DNA of 64,000 nt from contig NZ_BLJO01000003.1 in NCBI RefSeq assembly GCF_009932555.1, forward strand, positions 744,001 through 808,000, written 5' to 3'. The number at the start of each line of letters is the position of its first letter. The stretch's first letter is position 1. Below the pieces are notes generated by a model that searched no databases, had not been told where the DNA came from, and saw nothing but the letters and a program-made list of their open reading frames with translations. Below are positions 51,957-60,261 of this stretch, piece after piece. The translations under genes and the position numbers were made by a program. The stretch is from Steroidobacter agaridevorans. GTDB lineage: Bacteria; Pseudomonadota; Gammaproteobacteria; Steroidobacterales; Steroidobacteraceae.

Positions 51957-53341
51957 ACGCGAAAGCCAGAAAGCGCGCGTCCGCTCAGCCAGAGGCCCAT
52001 AGGCAGAGCAACGAAGGGCGCTCGGCCGGGGTCATCCCGCGGGAAACCGCGCGGATTACCGACTTATCGCACGAAGGCCGCGGCGTCGCGCACGTCGAGG
52101 GCAAGACCGTATTCATCGACGATGCATTGCCTGGCGAGCTGGTGGAATGGCAGCGGATCAAGCGCGGCCGCAATTTCGACGAAGGCCGGCTGCTCAGAGT
52201 GATCGAGCCGTCGCCGGATCGCATCGAGCCTCGTTGCATTCATTTCGGCATGTGCGGCGGCTGCGTGCTGCAGCACCTCTCGGGCGAGCAGCAGCTGCAG
52301 TTCAAACAGAAGCAGCTGATGGATTCGTTGACGCGCATCGGCAGAGTCACGCCGCAGGAAACGTTGCCGCCGCTGCAAGCTGGCAGTTGGAATTATCGTC
52401 GTCGCGCGCGTCTCGCGGCGCGCTGGGTGCCGAAGAAGAATCGCACCGTCGTGGGCTTTCGCGAGCGAAGCACGCCATACATCACGGACCTGCAACGATG
52501 CGAAGTGCTGCAAGCGCCGCTCGATCAGCTGCTCGTGCCGTTGTCCGAGCTGGTGACTGCTTTGAGCATTCGCAATCGCGTTCCGCAGATCGAAGTCGCG
52601 GTCGCCGACAATGCGGTTGCGCTCGTCGTGCGCGTGCTCGAACCGTTGACGGAGGCCGACCGGGAGCTGTTACGTCGCTTCGGTCGCGAACATTCGGTGC
52701 AGATGTTCCTGCAGCCTGGCGGCTACGAGACCATCGCGCCGATGGAGGATGTCGAGCCGCTGGAATACCGGCTGCCGTCCTTCGGCCTCACTCTGCAATT
52801 CCTGCCCACCGACTTCGTTCAGGTGAACGGTCCGTTGAACCTGCAGATGATCGATCGGGCCGTCGAGCTGCTGGCGCTGAAGCCGGACGATCGCGTGCTC
52901 GATCTGTTCTGCGGCCTGGGCAATTTCTCACTGCCTCTGGCGCGGCGCGCCGGACAAGTCGTGGGCGTGGAGGGCGAGGCCGGTCTGGTCGCGCGGGCCC
53001 GAGACAACGCCTCGCGAAATGGCCTGGGAAATGCGCAGTTTTTCACGGCGAATCTCGCGGACGAGAGCATCGGCTCAGCGCAGTCGCCGGCGCTCTGGGC
53101 GGGCAAGTTCGACAAGGTCCTGCTCGATCCGCCGCGCGCCGGCGCTAAAGAAGTGCTGCCGGTGGTCGCTAAGTCTGGTGCCGACACCGTGTTGTATATT
53201 TCCTGTCATCCGGGCAGCCTCGCGCGCGACGCGGGTATTCTGGTGCATGAGCATGGTTATAAGCTGCAGGCCGCGGGCGTGATGGACATGTTCCCGCATA
53301 CGGCCCACGTGGAATCGGCCGCATTATTCGTGAAGCCATAG
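51953..53341 (+). CDS. rlmD: 23S rRNA (uracil-1939-C5)-methyltransferase
   Basis: RlmD methylates U1939 of 23S rRNA using SAM. The 462-residue protein has a TRAM domain (ARITDLSHEGRGVAHVEGKT), the 4Fe-4S cysteines (CIHFGMCGGCVLQHL, later QRCEV), the SAM-binding LDLFCGLGNFSLPLA and the catalytic region LLDPPRAGAKEV with YISCHPGSLARD. GTG 51953 gives the GTGA overlap with the exonuclease; GTG 51947 is two codons upstream. Confidence 0.95.
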   Translation: MNAKARKRASAQPEAHRQSNEGRSAGVIPRETARITDLSHEGRGVAHVEGKTVFIDDALPGELVEWQRIKRGRNFDEGRLLRVIEPSPDRIEPRCIHFGMCGGCVLQHLSGEQQLQFKQKQLMDSLTRIGRVTPQETLPPLQAGSWNYRRRARLAARWVPKKNRTVVGFRERSTPYITDLQRCEVLQAPLDQLLVPLSELVTALSIRNRVPQIEVAVADNAVALVVRVLEPLTEADRELLRRFGREHSVQMFLQPGGYETIAPMEDVEPLEYRLPSFGLTLQFLPTDFVQVNGPLNLQMIDRAVELLALKPDDRVLDLFCGLGNFSLPLARRAGQVVGVEGEAGLVARARDNASRNGLGNAQFFTANLADESIGSAQSPALWAGKFDKVLLDPPRAGAKEVLPVVAKSGADTVLYISCHPGSLARDAGILVHEHGYKLQAAGVMDMFPHTAHVESAALFVKP

Positions 53342-53352
53342 ACGTAACCCAT

Positions 53353-54396
53353 ATGACGCTCGGCCCGGTGATGATGGACGTGCAGGGCAAGTCCCTGACC
53401 CAGGAAGATCGCGAGCTGCTGGCGCATCCGCTGGTCGGCGCTGTGATCCTGTTCACACGCAATTTCGAGAGCGTCGAGCAGCTCCAGCAGCTGGTCGCCG
53501 AAATTCGCGCCGTGCGCTCGCCGCCGTTGCTGGTTACGGTCGATCACGAGGGCGGTCGCGTGCAGCGGTTTCGCCAGGGTTTTACCGTGCTGCCGTCGAT
53601 GCGAATCATCGGGCGCCAATATGACCTGGACGCGGTCGCGGGCCGCCTGCTGGCTCGCCAATGCGGCTGGCTGATGGCCGCCGAACTGCGCGCGGTCGGC
53701 ATCGATATGAGTTTCGCGCCGTGCGTCGATCTGGATTACGGCGCCAGCAGCGTGATCGGCGATCGCGCTTTCCATCGCGATCCCCGCGTGGTTTCGGAGC
53801 TGGCCATCGCGTTCATGGGCGGCATGCGGGAGGCAGGCATGTCGGCCTGCGCCAAACACTATCCCGGCCACGGTTTCGTGGTGCCGGACTCGCACGTCGC
53901 CATGCCGGTGGACCGCCGGCCGCTGGCCGATATGGATGACGACCTCACCCCGTACCGCCGGCTGATCGACAACGGCGTGGCGTCCATCATGGCGGCCCAC
54001 GTCATCTTCAGCGAGGTGGACGACAAACCGGCCGGATTCTCACGCCGCTGGCTGCAGAGCGAGCTGCGCGGCCGGCTCGGTTTCGACGGCGCCATCTTCA
54101 CCGACGACCTCTCGATGGCCGGCGCCCAGGCCATCGGCGACATGCCGGCCCGGGCAAAAGCAGCCCTCGCGGCCGGTTGTGACGTGCTTTCGGTGTGTAA
54201 CGATCGCCAAGGTGTGCTCCAGGTCATCGATTCTTTGCGGGGGAGCGGGGATCCTTTAAGTCAAGTTCGCATGGCCCGCCTGCACGGCAAGCCGGGATTG
54301 ACCCGGGAGGCCCTGCACGCTTCGATGGACTGGCAAACCTGCGAGGGGGCGGTCAAGGGTTGTATGGAACGGCCCGATCTCCGGTTGAATTCATAA
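53353..54396 (+). CDS. nagZ: Beta-N-acetylhexosaminidase NagZ
   Basis: NagZ removes N-acetylglucosamine from recycled muropeptides in the cytoplasm, feeding amidase and AmpC induction pathways. The 347-residue GH3 protein has VDHEGGRVQRFR, the catalytic loop CAKHYPGHG and the nucleophile region AIFTDDLSMAGA. The start is ATG 53353, 11 bases after rlmD. No signal peptide is present. The LOV-GGDEF gene follows after 3 bases. Confidence 0.96.
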   Translation: MTLGPVMMDVQGKSLTQEDRELLAHPLVGAVILFTRNFESVEQLQQLVAEIRAVRSPPLLVTVDHEGGRVQRFRQGFTVLPSMRIIGRQYDLDAVAGRLLARQCGWLMAAELRAVGIDMSFAPCVDLDYGASSVIGDRAFHRDPRVVSELAIAFMGGMREAGMSACAKHYPGHGFVVPDSHVAMPVDRRPLADMDDDLTPYRRLIDNGVASIMAAHVIFSEVDDKPAGFSRRWLQSELRGRLGFDGAIFTDDLSMAGAQAIGDMPARAKAALAAGCDVLSVCNDRQGVLQVIDSLRGSGDPLSQVRMARLHGKPGLTREALHASMDWQTCEGAVKGCMERPDLRLNS

Positions 54397-54399
54397 CAT

Positions 54400-55344
54400 A
54401 TGAGCGTCGACGCAACACTGCTGCAGAGCCTGGTGGAATCCGCCCCGGATGGCGTGGTCATTTGCGATGCCCGGGCGGCCGATCGCCCCGTGATCTTCGT
54501 GAACGCGGCCATGGAGAAGCTCACCGGCTACGACGCGAACTACATGCGCGGCCGCAACCTGCGTTTCCTGCAGGGCGAGGACCATGAGCAGGAAGGCCTG
54601 GAGAAGATCCGGACGGCGCTGCGGCAGGGCGTATCGGTGCAGACCACGCTGCGTAACTACCGCAAAGACGGCACCATGTTCTGGAACGAAGTGACCATTC
54701 AGCCGCTGCGCGATGGCAACGGGAATGTGACGCACTTCGCAGGTTTCCATCGCGAGGGCGGCGATCGCCTGCGGCTCAGCGAGTCGCGCGAGAAGACCGA
54801 TCCGACGCTCTCCACGCAGACCATGCTGGCTTATCTGCGTGACGACAAGCTCACCGGCCTGCTGCGCCGGACTTACTTCGATGAACTGGTGAAGCGCGAC
54901 TGGGGCCTGGCCCAGCGCGAGTCGCGCCGCCTGAGCTTCCTGATTTTCGATCTGGATTGTTACTTCACCTACAAAGAGACGTTCGGCAAGAACGGCTCCG
55001 ATCAATCCTTCAAGCGCATCTCGCGCGTCATCAGCGGCTGTTTCCGGCGCGCCAGCGACCTGTGCGGCCGGTTCGACGAGGATCAGATCGCGGCGGTGAC
55101 GACGGGGCTGGATCTGGCCCAGGCATCGAAGCTGGCGGAAGCGGTGCTCGGACGAGTGCGCGATCTCGCCATTCATCATCCGCGCTCGATCGTGTCTCGC
55201 TACGTGACCGCGAGCTGTGGCGTGGTGTCGCTGGTGCCGCCGCACGATGCGGCGCCTGAACGAGTTTATGAAATGGCGCTGAAGGCGCTGAAGGACGCCA
55301 AGGAGCTGGGCCGCAATCGCGTCGTCAGCCGCGAGGCGGACTGA
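54400..55344 (+). CDS. LOV-like PAS domain plus degenerate GGDEF protein
   Basis: A 314-residue soluble protein. Residues about 5-120 form a PAS/LOV domain with LTGY, GRNLRFLQG, NYRKDG and FWN. Canonical LOV has GxNCRFLQ; here Leu54 replaces the flavin-binding Cys, and the late Gln is His117. Putative FMN contacts N53, R55, Q58, N86 and N96 remain. Residues about 150-310 are GGDEF-like, but the signature reads DEDQI (226-230), while the inhibitory-site RxxD (R217-D220) is kept. It probably binds c-di-GMP without synthesising it. It follows nagZ by 3 bases. Confidence 0.86.
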   Translation: MSVDATLLQSLVESAPDGVVICDARAADRPVIFVNAAMEKLTGYDANYMRGRNLRFLQGEDHEQEGLEKIRTALRQGVSVQTTLRNYRKDGTMFWNEVTIQPLRDGNGNVTHFAGFHREGGDRLRLSESREKTDPTLSTQTMLAYLRDDKLTGLLRRTYFDELVKRDWGLAQRESRRLSFLIFDLDCYFTYKETFGKNGSDQSFKRISRVISGCFRRASDLCGRFDEDQIAAVTTGLDLAQASKLAEAVLGRVRDLAIHHPRSIVSRYVTASCGVVSLVPPHDAAPERVYEMALKALKDAKELGRNRVVSREAD

Positions 55345-55983
55345 TCATTCACTGCTCGGCGTGATGATCGCGATCACGCCAAACTTCGGGCTGTCGATGT
55401 AATGGCGTTCGTTGCTCCGCATGCGACGCGTCTGTCGCAGCACATAGCTGGAGCCTTCGCCGCCATCCAGCACCAGATCCAATGTGAGATGCAGATAGCG
55501 GCCGCGCGTGAGCGCGATCTGGCCCTGTAATCCCGCCGACGCAGGCACGAGTGAGCCGACCGAAAGATATCTCGCGTCGTTCCGCGCGTAGCCCGGCTGA
55601 GTCCAACCGATGTGCGCCAGCGGCTGATAACCGCGGCTGCGACGCAATGTTTCCTCGATGGCGGTCAGCTTCATCTTTGCCGCGGGCAGGGCAGGGTAGC
55701 TCGCGACCGGCGGCGCCGCGGTCGTCGGCGGCGTTGCCGGCTCGGACTCGTCGTCAGGAATCTCCATTTGCTGAACGGAGTCGGCCGCTTCCACGCCCCA
55801 GCTCTCCGGCGTCTCCCGGCCGCCGAGATTGCGAAAGATCAGCAATTCGACGTCGTAGGACTGAATGGGGGCCACTTGTTGGGCGACGGCGGAGCTCACC
55901 GACATGAATGCCGCAAGCAACACCGCCACGCCCAGCTTGCGCTGGCCGGCCCTCACGCGAGAGAAGAAAGCTGAATGGCTCAT
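55345..55983 (-). CDS. CsiV-like periplasmic protein
   Basis: A 212-residue protein with a signal peptide (residues 1-34) and a CsiV-type domain (YDVELLIFRN, then LAHIGWTQPG, IALTRGRYLHLTLDLVL). CsiV-family proteins sit next to mfd or nagZ in Pseudomonas-type genomes, and one is reported as a cell-wall-binding protein that activates penicillin-binding proteins in Vibrio. Function here is inferred from the fold pattern. It starts 20 bases after mfd ends and converges end-to-end with the LOV-GGDEF gene. Confidence 0.8.
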   Translation of the reverse strand: MSHSAFFSRVRAGQRKLGVAVLLAAFMSVSSAVAQQVAPIQSYDVELLIFRNLGGRETPESWGVEAADSVQQMEIPDDESEPATPPTTAAPPVASYPALPAAKMKLTAIEETLRRSRGYQPLAHIGWTQPGYARNDARYLSVGSLVPASAGLQGQIALTRGRYLHLTLDLVLDGGEGSSYVLRQTRRMRSNERHYIDSPKFGVIAIITPSSE

Positions 55984-56003
55984 GCGATGAGTTTACCAGT
56001 TGC

Positions 56004-59000
56004 TCAGCGTTTGAATCGCTGCGGCTTGCTCGAGCCGGGCTTGTAGCTCACGGTCGGCTTCGGCGGCGGAGCCTTCGGCGGCGGATTGACCTTGGTCGCG
56101 GCGGCCGCGATCGTTTTCTCGCGGGCTTTTTCCGCTGCGAGCTCGGCGGCAGTCGGCGTCGCTTTGCCGAGCTCGGCGAGCAGCTGTTCGGCCTGGGTGA
56201 AGCGCAGCTCTTCCTGTTCCATGTTCAGGGTGAACTTCAGCTTGTTGCCGCCTTCGAGGCGGTGGGTGCGGGAGTTGCGCTGAACGTAACGGATCAATGT
56301 GCCGGGTTCGACCTTGGTGTCGCTTTCGAACGTCACTGAGCCGCCGCCCGGTCCGATGTCGATCTTGCGCAAGCCCAAGTTGCGTGCCGCCTGCTTGAAC
56401 TCGGCAATACGGAACAGGTTCTTCGCCGGTGGCGGCAGCAGGCCGAAGCGGTCGATCATCTCCACCTGCAGCTCTCGCAACTCTTCGTTCGTCTTGGCAG
56501 CCGCGATGCGCTTGTACAGCACCAGGCGCAAGTGCACGTCGGGCAGATATTCATCCGGCAACAACGACGGCGCATGCAGATCGACTTCCGGTCCCTGGTG
56601 CATGGGCTGATCGAGTTGCGGCACCTTGCCGGATTTGAGCGCGTTGACCGCGCGTTCCAGCATCTCCATGTAGAGCGCGTAGCCGATCTCCTGGATCTGA
56701 CCGCTCTGTTCCTCGCCGAGCAATTCGCCGGCGCCGCGAATCTCGAGATCGTGAGTGGCGAGTGTGAAGCCTGCGCCCAAGTCTTCCAGCGACTCGATCG
56801 CTTCCAAACGTTTCACCGCGTCTGCCGTCATCAGATTGCGCGGCGGCGTCATCAAATACGCGTACGCCTGGTGATGCGAGCGACCGACGCGTCCGCGCAG
56901 CTGGTGCAGCTGTGCCAGGCCGAGCTTGTCGGCGCGATCGATGATGATGGTGTTCGCGGACGGCACGTCGATGCCGCTCTCGACGATGGTCGTACACACC
57001 AGCAGGTTGGAGCGCTGGTGATAGAAATCCAGCATTACCTGTTCGAGCTCGCGCTCGCGCATCTGACCGTGGCCGACGGCAATGCGCGCTTCCGGAACGA
57101 GCTCGGCCAATGTGCGCGCTGTCTTCTCGATCGTGTCGACGCTGTTATGCAGGAAATAGATCTGACCGCCGCGGCGGATTTCGCGAAGACAGGCCTCGCG
57201 GATCGTCGCCGTGTCCCACTGCGAAACGAACGTTTTGATCGACAGTCGCGATACGGGCGGCGTCGTGATCAACGACAGCTCCCGCAGGCCACCCATGGCC
57301 ATATTCAACGTACGTGGAATCGGCGTCGCCGTGAGCGTCAGAACATCCACTTCAGCGCGCAGCTGTTTCAGCTTCTCTTTGTCTTTGACGCCGAAGCGAT
57401 GCTCTTCGTCGATGATGAGCAGGCCAAGCCGCGCGAACTTCACGCCCGACTGCAACAGGCGATGCGTGCCGACGACGATGTCCGTCTGACCGGACTCCAG
57501 CGTCTCCATGACCTGATTCACTTCCTTGGTCGTACGGAAGCGCGACAACGATTCCACGCGCACCGGCCAATCGGCGAAGCGGTCGGCGAATGTTTGATAG
57601 TGCTGCTGGGCGAGCAGGGTGGTCGGCACGAGCACGACGACTTGCTTGCCCGCCTGCACGGCGACGAACGCGGCGCGCAGCGCCACTTCGGTTTTGCCGA
57701 AGCCCACGTCGCCGCAGACCACGCGATCCATGGGCCGGCCGCTGCCGAGATCGTCGACCACCGAGCGAATGGCTGCCGCCTGATCGGGTGTCTCTTCGAA
57801 CTTGAACGCGGCTTCGAACGCACGCAGATCGTCTTCAGGCGCAAGCAGTTGTTCGCCCTGGCGCGCGGCTCGCCGCGAATACAAATCCAGCAGCTCGGCT
57901 GCAGTATCGCGAATGCGCTGCGCAGCTTTCTTGCGCGCCTTTTCCCAGGCATCGCCGCCGAGCTTATGCAGCGGCGCATGTTCGGCCGGCGCGCCGGTGT
58001 AGCGGCTGACCAGATCGAGCGCCTGCACCGGAACATATAACTTGTCGCCCTCGGCATATTCGAGGACCAGGAACTCGCTGGTGAGGCCGCCGACATCCAG
58101 CGTCGCCAGGCCGACGAAACGGCCGACACCGTATTCCTCGTGCACGACCGGCGAGCCCGGATGCAGATCGGTGAGATCGCGAATGATCTTTTCCGGATCG
58201 CGCTCCGGCCGGCGTCGACGGCGCTCCTGTCGTGCGCGCTCGCCGAACAGTTGTTCCTCGGCGATCAAGGCGAGCGGCGGGTCATCCAACTGCAGGCCGG
58301 TCGAAATCGGCGACACCGTGATCGCGAGGCGATCCTTGCTGGCCTCGAAGGCCGACCAGCTCTCGACCAGTTGCGGCTTCAAATGGCTCTTGGACAGCAG
58401 GTCGATCAGCATCTCGCGGCGCCCAGCGGATTCGGCCGCGAGCAATACGCGCCCTTGGAACGCGCTGACGAAATTCACCAGCTCGCGCGCGGGCTCTTCA
58501 CTGCGCTGATCGACCCGCAGGCTCGGCGGCACGCGAGTGGAAAAGTTTTGATAGGGCAGTGTTTGCGTCAGAGGATCAAGCTCGACGCGCGACAGCTCGA
58601 TGCGTCGATACGACGTCATGCGCTGCATGAACTCGGCGACCGGCATGAACACTTCACGCGGCAGCAGGATCGGTCGATCCACGTCGTGGCCGCGTTGCTC
58701 GTAACGGTTTTCGACCTCGGTGAACGCCTGCGTCGCCATCGAGTCGATCTCACGTTCGACGGCGATGATGGTGTTCTGTGGCAGGTAATCGAGCAGCGTC
58801 GCCGTCTTGTCGAAGAACAGCGGCAAGTAGTACTCGATGCCCGGCGGTGGCGCGCCCTCGGCGATATCGCGATAGATCGACATGCGCGTGAGATCGCCGG
58901 GGAAGCGATTGCGGAAGCGGCGCTTGAAGTTCTGAATGCCTTCGGCGGTGAGCGGGAACTCGCGCGCAGGCAACAAACGCAACGCCGGCACCTTGTCGCC

Positions 59001-59612
59001 GGAGCGCTGCGTTTCCGGATCGAACTTGCGGATCGATTCGACCTCGTCATCGAACATGTCGAGGCGATAGGGCGAGTCGCTGCCCATCGGATAGAGGTCG
59101 ACGATCGAGCCGCGCACCGCGAACTCGCCAGGCGCCATCACTTGTGAGCTCGAGACGTAGCCGGCGCCGGCCAGGCGATCGCGGAACGCGGCGACATCGA
59201 ATGTTTCGCCGGCCCGCAGATCGAACGCATGCGCATCGATGTAAGCCTGCGGCGGCAATCGCTGCAGCATCGTTTCCAGATCGACGATGACGATGCCCTG
59301 GGTCAGCCGAGGCAGGGTCGACAGCAATCGCAGTCGTTGCGAAACGATGTCGGGATGCGGTGAGAACAGGTCGTAGGGCAGCGTTTCCCAGCCCGCGAAC
59401 GTTTCAATCGGCGTACCGGGCTCGCAGAAAAAGCGCAGCTCGTCCTCGATGCGGCTGGCGGCGCGCGCGTCGTGCGCGACGACCAGCATCGGCTGAGAGG
59501 ATTTGCGGGCGGCCTCGGCTAACCACAACGCAGTCGCGGAGCCGTAAAGCTGGCCCCAACGAACCTGCAGTTGTGTACGGCTGGGAAGAATCGGACGGTC
59601 GGAGTCGGTCAT
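56004..59612 (-). CDS. mfd: Transcription-repair coupling factor Mfd
   Basis: Mfd removes stalled RNA polymerase at lesions and recruits UvrA. The 1202-residue protein has the UvrB-like N-terminus, a CarD-like RNA polymerase-interacting domain (PGSPVVHEEYGVGRFVGL), the translocase with Walker A GDVGFGKTEVALRAA, DEEHRFG and GRVGRSHHQAYAYL, and the C-terminal TRCF domain. An extra, basic Pro-rich tail of about 40 residues (VNPPPKAPPPKPTVSYKPG) makes it longer than E. coli Mfd (1148). The start is ATG 59612. Confidence 0.98.
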   Translation of the reverse strand: MTDSDRPILPSRTQLQVRWGQLYGSATALWLAEAARKSSQPMLVVAHDARAASRIEDELRFFCEPGTPIETFAGWETLPYDLFSPHPDIVSQRLRLLSTLPRLTQGIVIVDLETMLQRLPPQAYIDAHAFDLRAGETFDVAAFRDRLAGAGYVSSSQVMAPGEFAVRGSIVDLYPMGSDSPYRLDMFDDEVESIRKFDPETQRSGDKVPALRLLPAREFPLTAEGIQNFKRRFRNRFPGDLTRMSIYRDIAEGAPPPGIEYYLPLFFDKTATLLDYLPQNTIIAVEREIDSMATQAFTEVENRYEQRGHDVDRPILLPREVFMPVAEFMQRMTSYRRIELSRVELDPLTQTLPYQNFSTRVPPSLRVDQRSEEPARELVNFVSAFQGRVLLAAESAGRREMLIDLLSKSHLKPQLVESWSAFEASKDRLAITVSPISTGLQLDDPPLALIAEEQLFGERARQERRRRRPERDPEKIIRDLTDLHPGSPVVHEEYGVGRFVGLATLDVGGLTSEFLVLEYAEGDKLYVPVQALDLVSRYTGAPAEHAPLHKLGGDAWEKARKKAAQRIRDTAAELLDLYSRRAARQGEQLLAPEDDLRAFEAAFKFEETPDQAAAIRSVVDDLGSGRPMDRVVCGDVGFGKTEVALRAAFVAVQAGKQVVVLVPTTLLAQQHYQTFADRFADWPVRVESLSRFRTTKEVNQVMETLESGQTDIVVGTHRLLQSGVKFARLGLLIIDEEHRFGVKDKEKLKQLRAEVDVLTLTATPIPRTLNMAMGGLRELSLITTPPVSRLSIKTFVSQWDTATIREACLREIRRGGQIYFLHNSVDTIEKTARTLAELVPEARIAVGHGQMRERELEQVMLDFYHQRSNLLVCTTIVESGIDVPSANTIIIDRADKLGLAQLHQLRGRVGRSHHQAYAYLMTPPRNLMTADAVKRLEAIESLEDLGAGFTLATHDLEIRGAGELLGEEQSGQIQEIGYALYMEMLERAVNALKSGKVPQLDQPMHQGPEVDLHAPSLLPDEYLPDVHLRLVLYKRIAAAKTNEELRELQVEMIDRFGLLPPPAKNLFRIAEFKQAARNLGLRKIDIGPGGGSVTFESDTKVEPGTLIRYVQRNSRTHRLEGGNKLKFTLNMEQEELRFTQAEQLLAELGKATPTAAELAAEKAREKTIAAAATKVNPPPKAPPPKPTVSYKPGSSKPQRFKR

Positions 59613-59715
59613 CGCTCGCCTGAAATATGGGCGCGGGTGTCAGTTCCAAATAGCAGACACTCGGGTCGACGCCTCGCGGCGTCCCCGAAGGGGCGATGAC
59701 TCTACCAGAGAGGAC

Positions 59716-59734
59716 CTGACGGCGGCTGCGTCAG
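59716..59734 (-). terminator. Hairpin after the small secreted-protein gene
   Basis: A perfect 6-bp stem (59716-59721 with 59729-59734) lies 15 bases beyond the 59750 stop, reading on the minus strand. Further small hairpins at 59668-59683 and 59683-59693 follow. No T-run is evident. Confidence 0.3.
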
Positions 59735-59749
59735 CTCTTAACGCGGGCC

Positions 59750-60055
59750 CTAGGAGGCCGAGACGACCGTGTGGATGACCAGCTGATGCTCGAAATAGAC
59801 CTCGAAGCCGGGGTATTTCCAGCGCGTGATCGGCGGTTCGCCGACGGCCGGGAGGCGCTCGCTGGGGGCGCCGAATTGAGCTTCGACCTTTTCCATGGAC
59901 GTGCCACGCGCCGGCACGTTCGTCTGCTGGCTGGCGGAGGGGGCAGGCGGGGTGGTCAGCTCATCGGCCTGTACAGCCGTAGCGGCCGCGGACACGGCCA
60001 GGGCCGCGAGCAGCGGCAGCTTGGAGCGCAGTTTCGGGCGAATCTGAAAGCTCAT
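59750..60055 (-). CDS. Small secreted hypothetical protein
   Basis: A 101-residue protein with a signal peptide (to about residue 30, LAALAVSAAATAVQA), a Pro/Thr-rich mature start and a C-terminal block (SMEKVEAQFGAPSERLPAVG, then WKYPGFEVYFEHQLVIHTVV) reminiscent of BamE/SmpA-type small proteins. ATG 60055 has AGGAGG about 5 bases upstream. It diverges from lolC; the promoters must be in the 206-base gap. No function is assigned. Confidence 0.72.
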   Translation of the reverse strand: MSFQIRPKLRSKLPLLAALAVSAAATAVQADELTTPPAPSASQQTNVPARGTSMEKVEAQFGAPSERLPAVGEPPITRWKYPGFEVYFEHQLVIHTVVSAS

Positions 60056-60192
60056 GACACCCTCCTGGGATCAACCATCCGGCCCCGATGTTCAATTCTG
60101 TGCGCCGTCAGCGGCGCAACGGAGGACCGGCGGGGACTGTACTGCACGGCTTACATAAGGGCCAAGCACGACACCCCAAATTGTTGTCGCAG

Positions 60193-60221
60193 TTCACATT
60201 TTGGCGGCCAGTTTCCATAAC
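60193..60221 (+). promoter_or_regulatory. Candidate promoter for lolCED
   Basis: TTCACA (60193-60198, 5 of 6) and CATAAC (60216-60221, 4 of 6) are spaced 17 bases apart. A start near 60228 would give a leader of about 34 bases before lolC. This rests on sequence only. Confidence 0.4.
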
Positions 60222-60261
60222 GGCCGGGCCAGGGTAGCCTTGCCCGCCCGAAAGGAGTGAC

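Noticed and set aside
56532-58040. 502-residue plus-strand frame opposite mfd
   Set aside because: Antisense shadow of mfd with no domain or ribosome site.
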